In this document: piece by piece, positions 14,140 to 19,221 of the stretch
Layout: the number at the start of each line of letters is the position of its first letter
How positions within the stretch are numbered: position 1 is the stretch's first letter
NCBI GenBank assembly: GCA_029983625.1
Contig: JASBZF010000026.1
Coordinates: 1-19,221 of the forward strand
Reading direction: 5' to 3'
Length of the DNA stretch: 19,221 nucleotides
Origin: Pauljensenia sp.
Lineage (GTDB): Bacteria > Actinomycetota > Actinomycetes > Actinomycetales > Actinomycetaceae
Position numbers and translations under genes: made by a program
The notes under the pieces: generated by a model
What the model saw: the letters and a program-made list of their open reading frames with translations, nothing else
Databases searched by the model: none
What the model was told of the DNA's origin: nothing

Positions 14140-15417
14140 ATGATTGATGTGCGCGCCCTCCGTGAAGATCCTGAACCCGCTCGCGTTTCCCAGCGCGCTC
14201 GCGGTGCCGACGTGGAACTCGTTGATCGTATTCTTGAAGCGGATGCTCTGCGTCGTTCTTCTCTTCAGGAGTTCGAAACTCTTCGCGCTTGTCAGAAGGA
14301 AGTCTCAAAGTCGGTCGGTCAGGCTTCCGCGCAGGAGCGTCCTGCGATTTTGGCGCGGGCGAAGGAACTTGCTGAGCAGGTGAAGGCCGCTGAGGCGCGC
14401 GCGAATGAGGCGAGCGTGGAAGCAGATCGTCTTGCACGCCTCCTCCCGAATCTTGTGTTGCCGGGGGTTCCTACCGGTGGTGAGGACGATTTCACGGTTT
14501 TACGTCACGAAGGACCGGCACTCCGTGATTTTAAGGCGGAGGGTTTTGAGCCTGCCGATCATCTTGCGATCGGTGAGGGTCTGGATGCGATCGATATGAA
14601 GCGCGGGGCGAAGGTCGCGGGTGCGCGTTTTTACTACTTGAAGGGTGTGGGTGTTCGCCTTGAGCTTGCTCTTATGGCGATGGCGATGGATCAGGCGCTT
14701 GCGGCGGGTTTTGTTCCTTTGATGACTCCGACGCTCGTCACTCCTGCTGTGATGGGGGGGACGGGGTTCCTGAATGAGCATTCCGATGAGATTTACTATC
14801 TTCCCGCTGATGATTTGTATTTGACGGGCACCTCTGAGGTTGCTCTTGCCGGTTATCACGCCGATGAGATTCTTGATCTTGAGGCTGGGCCGAAACGTTA
14901 TCTCGGCTGGTCAACGTGTTATCGACGTGAGGCGGGTTCTGCTGGGAAGGATACGCGCGGCATTATTCGTGTTCACCAGTTCAATAAGGCTGAGATGTTC
15001 TCTTACTGTCGGCCTTCGGAGGCTGAGGCGGAACATGAACGTTTCCTCGCTTGGGAAGAGGAGATGCTTGCCAAGGTGGAGTTGCCGTATCGCGTTATTG
15101 ACACGGCTGCCGGTGATTTGGGGACTTCGGCTGCGCGTAAGTTTGATTGTGAGGCGTGGTTGCCGTCTCAGCAGCGTTACATGGAGGTGACTTCCACGTC
15201 GAATTGCACGACTTTCCAGGCGCGCAGGCTTGGGATTCGTGAGCGCCGCGAGGGCGGGACGATGCATCCGGTTGCGACTTTGAATGGGACTTTGGCAACG
15301 ACCCGCTGGCTTGTTGCGCTTTTTGAGAATCATCAGCAGGCTGACGGGTCGGTGTATGTTCCTGCGGCTTTGCGTCCCTACCTTGGGGGTGTGGAGCTGC
15401 TTGAAGCGGTGAGGTGA
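14140..15417 (+). CDS. serS: Seryl-tRNA synthetase
   Basis: Charges tRNA-Ser (and tRNA-Sec where present) with serine in the cytoplasm. The 425-residue length is normal for bacterial SerRS. The N-terminal tRNA-binding arm (about 30-105) is a long charged antiparallel coiled coil. The class II catalytic core follows, with the TSEVAL serine-site motif (T231-S232-E233), the motif 2 region C-Y-R-R-E (260-264) leading into G-K-D-T-R-G, and motif 3 [11 protein letters not shown] near 381-391 with its class II Arg. N-T-R-binding E-V-T-S-T-S-N-C lies before motif 3. All key residues seem present. The start is fixed by the -10 box 6 bp upstream. A G7 run at 14754-14760 encodes conserved glycines and is in frame. 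Confidence 0.97.
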   Translation: MIDVRALREDPEPARVSQRARGADVELVDRILEADALRRSSLQEFETLRACQKEVSKSVGQASAQERPAILARAKELAEQVKAAEARANEASVEADRLARLLPNLVLPGVPTGGEDDFTVLRHEGPALRDFKAEGFEPADHLAIGEGLDAIDMKRGAKVAGARFYYLKGVGVRLELALMAMAMDQALAAGFVPLMTPTLVTPAVMGGTGFLNEHSDEIYYLPADDLYLTGTSEVALAGYHADEILDLEAGPKRYLGWSTCYRREAGSAGKDTRGIIRVHQFNKAEMFSYCRPSEAEAEHERFLAWEEEMLAKVELPYRVIDTAAGDLGTSAARKFDCEAWLPSQQRYMEVTSTSNCTTFQARRLGIRERREGGTMHPVATLNGTLATTRWLVALFENHQQADGSVYVPAALRPYLGGVELLEAVR

Positions 15418-15554
15418 CGCGCCTTTCGTTTTCTGTGTGGATGCGTGGCTTGACGTCACGGTGAAAGTGTTTCCCAAGTGCTGCTTCACAGTTTTTCCCT
15501 GCTGAAGAAGTATCACGCACTGAAAACACGCCCCGCTGCCTGCGGTGGAGACAG

Positions 15555-15589
15555 CTTGCAGTACGACTGTGTCGCAAGTGACTTTTTTT
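15555..15589 (+). terminator. Candidate terminator downstream of serS
   Basis: CTTG (15555-15558) with a 5-nt bulge and CGAC (15564-15567) pair with GTCG (15571-15574) and CAAG (15575-15578) around a TGT loop. A T7 run follows at 15583-15589. It is about 140 bp after the serS stop, in the 256-bp gap before the surface-protein gene. The rest of that gap shows no gene. Confidence 0.4.
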
Positions 15590-15609
15590 CTCTCTCTGTT
15601 CGGTGCGTG

Positions 15610-15636
15610 TTGAGTGCGTCGCTAAACTTCTAGTTT
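15610..15636 (+). promoter_or_regulatory. Weak candidate promoter of the first surface-protein gene
   Basis: TTGAGT at 15610-15615 and TAGTTT at 15631-15636 resemble -35 and -10 boxes, but the 15-bp spacer is short. The predicted leader carries GGAGG at 15658-15662, 11 nt before the ATG at 15674. The region starts 12 bp after a short (CT)4 stretch. Confidence 0.35.
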
Positions 15637-15673
15637 TGTAGAGAACTGAATTGCTGTGGAGGTCTGCGAAGCT

Positions 15674-15853
15674 ATGGGTGCTGGAAGATCTGAGGCTCGT
15701 CGCTTCATGCGTGGAAAGCTTGTGTGTGCTTTCTTAGTGTTTGTCTGGGCGGCCGTGAGCCTTGTGGTTCTTCCGAGTTCTGCGCAGGCGAGTGAAAACT
15801 CTGTATCGAGTATTGCTGCGGGGGGGGGATTCAATCTGGTCATGTCGATGTGA
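15674..15853 (+). CDS. Signal-peptide fragment of a frameshifted surface protein (5' part)
   Basis: From the ATG at 15674 this frame encodes 59 residues. They contain an Arg/Lys-rich n-region, an 18-residue hydrophobic core (L-V-C-A-F-L-V-F and onward) and a signal-peptidase I site after S-A-Q-A, about residue 36. The frame then enters a run of nine G residues (15820-15828) and stops at a TGA at 15851-15853. The downstream gene lacks a signal peptide and begins in another frame right at this stop, so this is the 5' end of that gene, separated by a frameshift. GGAGG lies 11 nt upstream; an in-frame GTG at 15656 is a poorer start. As written, the product would be a short exported peptide. One extra G, or two fewer, restores the fusion. 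Confidence 0.75.
   Translation: MGAGRSEARRFMRGKLVCAFLVFVWAAVSLVVLPSSAQASENSVSSIAAGGGFNLVMSM
15820..15828 (+). repeat. G9 tract at the frameshift point, candidate phase-variation site
   Basis: Nine consecutive G residues lie between the signal peptide and the first surface domain. With ten G the reading is Ala-Gly-Gly-Gly-Ile-Gln-Ser-Gly-His-Val-Asp-Val-Lys and continues into the long frame. With seven G the same join has one Gly less. Nine G leads to a TGA 23 nt after the tract. The equivalent place in the downstream paralogue has no G tract. Confidence 0.8.
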
Positions 15854-18531
15854 AGCTTGAACTCATTGTTCCGAATACTGCTTCGGCTGGCAGTGAGTTC
15901 ACCTATATGGCAATCGTGTCGAATCAGGGACCTGATAGTGCCGATGGGACGCGCTTTAGTTTGGAGTTTGAGCCGGGAATAAGTGGTATCAGGCTTGACT
16001 GTACTCCGACTGCTGAGGCAGCAGGCGCTTCGTGTCCCAGTGATGTGACGGTTCGAGAAGGTGGGGTTCTTTCGACTTCAGAGCGCCCATCTGTGAGGGG
16101 GCGTATCGCCACTCTTCCCGTGGATGGTCGGCTTGTTTTTACTGTGAGAGGGAAGTTCCCGAATACGACAAGCGCGAGCGTGGTGTTCAGTGCCGAGCTT
16201 CCCGCAGGTGTGGTGGATGACAACCCTGACTCGAACCGCATTCAACAGCAGACCGCTCTGACTACACTCCCAGCTTCTGTGCGTGTCACGAAGACTCAAG
16301 AGAAGGAAGTGACAACCCCCGGTGAGACACGTGTCTATACGGTGACCTATGAGAACACGGGTAATGTTGATGCGCATGTTTCCGTGAGGGATATAGTGCG
16401 TTTTCATAAAGGTCCTCACTCAACTGAGAGCACCTCTATTTATCATTCTTTTTCGTATGAGTGCGATACTGCGGCTTCGACGGTAGCCTGTCCGTTTAGT
16501 ATGCGTTTAACGGCTCCGTGGGGAAGCGGATCGTCTTCAACTTTCTGGTCTGAGGAGGTGACGATTCCTGCTGGGAAGAAGTTTGTGGTAAAAGCGAAGC
16601 TTTTCGTGGATAAGGATACCTGTTACGCTACCGAGGGCGATATCTGGGTGTATAACAAAGCGAGTATCCACGCCTTGTCTAATTCTTCTTTCTCAAATGG
16701 GAAAACTGTTGAAGAAACAGAACTGGCCGGAAGGATCCATCTTCCTGCCTGCTCTCGCCCGGCTGTGCGCGTCACAAAGACACAAGATAAGGTAGAGACT
16801 CGTCCGGGTGAAGAACGTGTCTATACGGTGACCTATGAAAATACGAGCAGTATTGATGCTCGCGTCAGGGTTACAGACAACACCTACTTCTACGAGGGGT
16901 CGAAGCGCATACAGGTTCCACGATCCTATTCCTACGAATGTGATACCACGGCTTCGACAATGCCCTGTCCTTTTAGATTCGGTTTACCTGTTAACACAAA
17001 TGTCGACTCAAGCGTGTATTTCTGGGGTCAGACCGTAACGATTCCCGCTGGGAAGAAGTTTGTTATAAAGGCGCGACTTCACGTCGATGCGACCGCTTGC
17101 TCTGCTTCTGGGAACGTTATTTCGGTGGATAACGAAGCGCAGATGCGCGCTTCGACGAATTCTTCTTTCGCCAGCGGTAAAACCGTTGAAACATCAAAAA
17201 TTCGCGGTACGATCCGTGTACCCGCTTGTTCACGTCCTTCTGTGCGGGTAGCGACAACACAGGATAAAGCCTTGGTGGCTGTCGGTGAAGAACATGTCTA
17301 TACGGTGACCTATGAGAACACGGGTGACATTGATGCTACTGTCAGTGTCAGAGACGAGGCGAAGTTTTACAACGGTTCCAAAAAGGGCGGGAGTCTCAAT
17401 GTTGAGTACTCCAGCTCCTATATATGTGATGCTCGGGCTTCGACGATGCCCTGTCCCCTGATGGACTTCGATCTGGATGTCTCGCATTCTAGTTATTTCG
17501 CCTTGTTCTGGGGTGGCGACGTGACTATTCCTGTCGGGAAGAAGTTTGTGATGAAGGCACGACTTCGCGCAGATGAGAGGATGTGTGACATCACCACAGG
17601 TGACATTTATGTCGTAAATACAGCAAGTGCGACGACCCCCAATTCTTCTTTCGCCGACGGTAAGAAGAGCCAAGAAGCAGAGGTTGTCACCAGGATACGT
17701 TGCGTGGATGTGTCCACGACAACCGCTTTGTCAAACTATTCGCCGAAGGTGGGTGAGCGTGTAGACGTGGTGACTCAGGTGTCAAACTCTATTGGAACAG
17801 CTGCGGATGTTCCTTTCACGCTGCAGTTATCTACGGATAACAGGTCGGGAGAAAAGGTGAATGTTCTGACCACGAATGCGGCGCAGGATGTGACATGCAC
17901 GGTTGAAAGCGGTGATGCTGTTTGTCCTTCCAGCTTCACCTACGATCCTGAGGCGAACACGCTGACGGGGATGATTCCTCACCTAGCGAAAGGCTCGTCG
18001 CTTCGCATTACGGTGAATATCTTGTTGAATACAGCTGCGAAGTATCTGAAAACCTACGATGTGTACGCCGAAACTCCAGGGATTTTCGGAGATCGTCGTT
18101 TAGGTCCTGAGGGAAGTAACAGATCGTCCACGACATTTAGTTGGAGTGGGATCGTCACTATTCCTCTTCCCAACGCCCCTGCCGACATCACCGACCCTTG
18201 CGGTCTGAATAATGCGGTGTGGGTCAAACCTGAGGACACGTACACGATCCGTTGGGAATTGAATGATCAGGGTCATCTCCTTGCGTACCCGCAGAATGGT
18301 TATGTTTTCCCCGGCGGTGCGACGAGCCATGATTTTGGTGTGGCTGCAGACAGTGGCGATTTGTGTCAGATTCACGCTCTTACGATCCCGATGACGGGAG
18401 GAAGGTCTGCGGACACGATTTATTTGGCAGGTTTCTTCCTTGCTGTGCTTGCAGTACTCGGAGCAGCTGTGAAGCGTCGCCACGACGCCCGTGTTCGTGT
18501 TTCCTCCACGCGACGCTCAATGACGCTCTGA
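15850..18531 (+). CDS. Repeat-containing, cell-wall-anchored surface protein (3' part of frameshifted gene)
   Basis: From the GTG at 15850 the frame encodes 893 residues, but the GTG is probably not a real start. There is no ribosome site, and homology to the downstream paralogue continues upstream in this frame (His-Val-Asp-Val-Lys-Leu versus His-Ser-Asp-Val-Arg-Leu). Domains in order: a DUF11-like beta-sandwich (1-140) with S-N-Q-G-P-D-S-A-D-G-T; three repeats of about 155-162 residues (143-618), each with four cysteines; a second DUF11-like domain (about 620-760); and a C-terminal segment with a cysteine pair. The end is a sorting signal: IPMTGG (846-851, an LPXTG variant), a hydrophobic helix (about 857-875) and the K-R-R-H tail. 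With the upstream signal peptide it would be a sortase-anchored wall protein of about 952 residues. The ligand is unknown. The gene is out of frame as sequenced. Confidence 0.85.
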   Translation: MKLELIVPNTASAGSEFTYMAIVSNQGPDSADGTRFSLEFEPGISGIRLDCTPTAEAAGASCPSDVTVREGGVLSTSERPSVRGRIATLPVDGRLVFTVRGKFPNTTSASVVFSAELPAGVVDDNPDSNRIQQQTALTTLPASVRVTKTQEKEVTTPGETRVYTVTYENTGNVDAHVSVRDIVRFHKGPHSTESTSIYHSFSYECDTAASTVACPFSMRLTAPWGSGSSSTFWSEEVTIPAGKKFVVKAKLFVDKDTCYATEGDIWVYNKASIHALSNSSFSNGKTVEETELAGRIHLPACSRPAVRVTKTQDKVETRPGEERVYTVTYENTSSIDARVRVTDNTYFYEGSKRIQVPRSYSYECDTTASTMPCPFRFGLPVNTNVDSSVYFWGQTVTIPAGKKFVIKARLHVDATACSASGNVISVDNEAQMRASTNSSFASGKTVETSKIRGTIRVPACSRPSVRVATTQDKALVAVGEEHVYTVTYENTGDIDATVSVRDEAKFYNGSKKGGSLNVEYSSSYICDARASTMPCPLMDFDLDVSHSSYFALFWGGDVTIPVGKKFVMKARLRADERMCDITTGDIYVVNTASATTPNSSFADGKKSQEAEVVTRIRCVDVSTTTALSNYSPKVGERVDVVTQVSNSIGTAADVPFTLQLSTDNRSGEKVNVLTTNAAQDVTCTVESGDAVCPSSFTYDPEANTLTGMIPHLAKGSSLRITVNILLNTAAKYLKTYDVYAETPGIFGDRRLGPEGSNRSSTTFSWSGIVTIPLPNAPADITDPCGLNNAVWVKPEDTYTIRWELNDQGHLLAYPQNGYVFPGGATSHDFGVAADSGDLCQIHALTIPMTGGRSADTIYLAGFFLAVLAVLGAAVKRRHDARVRVSSTRRSMTL
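16276..17703 (+). repeat. Three tandem four-cysteine modules
   Basis: Units start at 16276, 16762 and 17239 and are 486, 477 and about 465 nt long, all multiples of three. Each begins with V-R-V-(T/A)-(K/T)-T-Q-(E/D)-K, then V-Y-T-V-T-Y-E-N-T. A first cysteine pair nine residues apart follows (E/I-C-D ... C-P), then V-T-I-P-x-G-K-K-F, a third cysteine, N-S-S-F and a closing cysteine. The three units share an identical 21-bp block starting at 16332, 16818 and 17295, so in-frame recombination between units is possible. Confidence 0.9.
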
Positions 18532-18592
18532 TCCACAGTGTGTTGCTGAAGCTGCGTAGCCCTGAGAGAAAGAAAGAGATTGAGTGACTTTC

Positions 18593-18615
18593 CTCTCTCT
18601 CTCTCTCTCTCTCTC
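18593..18615. repeat. (CT)11 dinucleotide array
   Basis: Eleven CT units plus one C lie between the first surface-protein gene and its paralogue. The array ends 17 bp before a candidate -35 box of the paralogue. It can also pair with the GA-rich stretch at 18563-18580 and the CCC at 18560-18562 to form the right arm of a hairpin, which might act as terminator of the first gene. Confidence 0.85.
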
Positions 18616-18632
18616 GGGGCTCTTCCTCAGTG

Positions 18633-18662
18633 CTGACCAGTAATCTATGAGGCGGATATTTT
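18633..18662 (+). promoter_or_regulatory. Candidate promoter of the second surface-protein gene
   Basis: CTGACC at 18633-18638 and TATTTT at 18657-18662 are separated by 18 bp, giving a start near 18669. GAAAGGG at 18682-18688 is the ribosome site for the GTG starts at 18693 or 18696. TAATCT at 18641-18646 is an alternative -10 box. Confidence 0.45.
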
Positions 18663-18695
18663 AAGGAAACCAGATAGGCGTGAAAGGGTTGTGTG

Positions 18696-19221
18696 GTGTC
18701 CGCCCGTAATGCTGCTTGCTCTATGTCCTCTATGGTTCTTCGCGTAGGCGCTGCGAGGCGCCTGGCTGCTTTTCTCACTGTCGCTGTGGCCCTCCTGAGC
18801 CTGATCTCTGCCGTACCGGCCTTTGGGTGGACACACGCAACTCACTCAGATGTGCGTCTTGGTGTGGAGGCTCCTGATCACGCGGTAGCAGGGAGTGATT
18901 TCACCATAAAAGTATCGGTGTCGAATCAGGGCCCTGAGGCAGCGGATGGGACGCGCATCCGCATGGAGTTTGAACCCGGAACAACAGGACTTGCGCTCGA
19001 ATGTGTGCCCCTACCTGAGGCGATGAACGGCGATACTGCGGCACAAACGACATCTCATGAAAATGGCGTAGCGAAAGCAGAAGAAGGGGATGGTGTCCAA
19101 ACAGTAAGCCCTGGGGTGGGTGTCACTGCGTCATGTCCGAGTGGGGTGACCGTTACCGAGGGCGCTGCTGTCAGTGCGGCAGAAAAGCCTTCGGTGACAG
19201 GGCAGATTGACAGGCTACCTG
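18696..19221 (+). CDS. Second DUF11-type surface protein, partial at window end
   Basis: An open frame of at least 175 residues that runs off the window. GTG at 18696 is chosen because GAAAGGG lies 7 nt upstream; ATG at 18723 and 18732 are alternatives without a clear ribosome site. A signal peptide is complete and in frame: A-R-R n-region, a hydrophobic core (L-A-A-F-L-T-V-A-V-A-L-L) and a cleavage site near P-A-F-G. The mature part aligns with the start of the upstream protein (A-G-S-D-F, S-N-Q-G-P-E-A-A-D-G-T, M-E-F-E-P-G, then C-P-S-G-V-T-V and K-P-S-V). It differs by about 35 extra polar residues (about 19023-19131) between two cysteines. The C-terminus and any sorting signal lie outside the window. 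It is a tandem paralogue and probably also cell-wall attached. Confidence 0.8.
   Translation, partial: MSARNAACSMSSMVLRVGAARRLAAFLTVAVALLSLISAVPAFGWTHATHSDVRLGVEAPDHAVAGSDFTIKVSVSNQGPEAADGTRIRMEFEPGTTGLALECVPLPEAMNGDTAAQTTSHENGVAKAEEGDGVQTVSPGVGVTASCPSGVTVTEGAAVSAAEKPSVTGQIDRLP

Noticed and set aside
14754..14760. G7 run in serS as another phase-variation site
   Set aside because: It encodes conserved glycines of an essential enzyme and the frame is intact, so selection should keep it stable.
14911..15516. Minus-strand open frame opposite serS (201 codons)
   Set aside because: Antisense shadow of a highly conserved gene, composition low-complexity and basic, no ribosome site or promoter.
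16276..17703. CRISPR-like direct repeats
   Set aside because: The repeats are about 480 bp apart, in frame, and encode homologous protein modules.

Overview
The window looks like chromosomal DNA of a moderately GC-rich actinobacterium, most likely Actinomycetaceae (Actinomyces/Schaalia/Trueperella-like). The reasons are the fused thiamine ECF transporter, the DedA/DUF6541/kinase-like lysyl-PG-synthase neighbourhood, the TANNNT -10 boxes placed directly in front of start codons, and sortase-anchored DUF11-type surface proteins. The assignment is inference; no rRNA or other taxonomic marker is present. No tRNA, rRNA, IS element, integrase, CRISPR array or prophage gene was seen.

Layout. Positions 1-187 hold a G14 tract, an unassignable tail and a promoter, followed by a small SRPBCC-fold protein (188-673). 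A strong hairpin terminator (719-747) separates this from a TPP riboswitch (about 764-864) that heads a four-gene thiamine/HMP uptake unit: ykoE (S component), a ykoD-ykoC fusion (two ABC ATPase domains plus the T component), a P-loop kinase-like protein and a small membrane protein. The last three junctions are tight or overlapping. On the minus strand follow pheA (prephenate dehydratase), a large DUF6541-type membrane protein and a DedA-family protein, the last two forming an operon. Divergent from dedA is an 894-aa protein with a degenerate kinase-like domain fused to an LPG-synthase/flippase-like membrane domain, then a SAM methyltransferase. A diacylglycerol-kinase-family lipid kinase (minus) and serS (plus) diverge from an 88-bp region containing a 32-bp near-perfect palindrome.

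The most interesting region is 15.6 kb to the end: two tandem paralogous, probably sortase-anchored surface proteins. The first is split by a G9 tract. Its signal peptide is in one frame and the mature protein in another, and one added G (or two fewer) would join them into a protein of about 952 aa. The second copy, cut by the window end, has an intact signal peptide and no G tract, but a (CT)11 array lies just upstream of its candidate promoter. Both are hallmarks of slipped-strand phase variation, so the locus is a candidate ON/OFF surface-antigen module whose first copy is OFF in this sequence. Homopolymer sequencing error is the main alternative.

A second theme is transcript structure. 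Six of the genes (SRPBCC, pheA, LPG-synthase-like, methyltransferase, lipid kinase, serS) have a TANNNT hexamer ending 6-7 bp before the start codon, which predicts leaderless mRNAs. Genes inside operons instead show Shine-Dalgarno motifs or stop-start overlaps.
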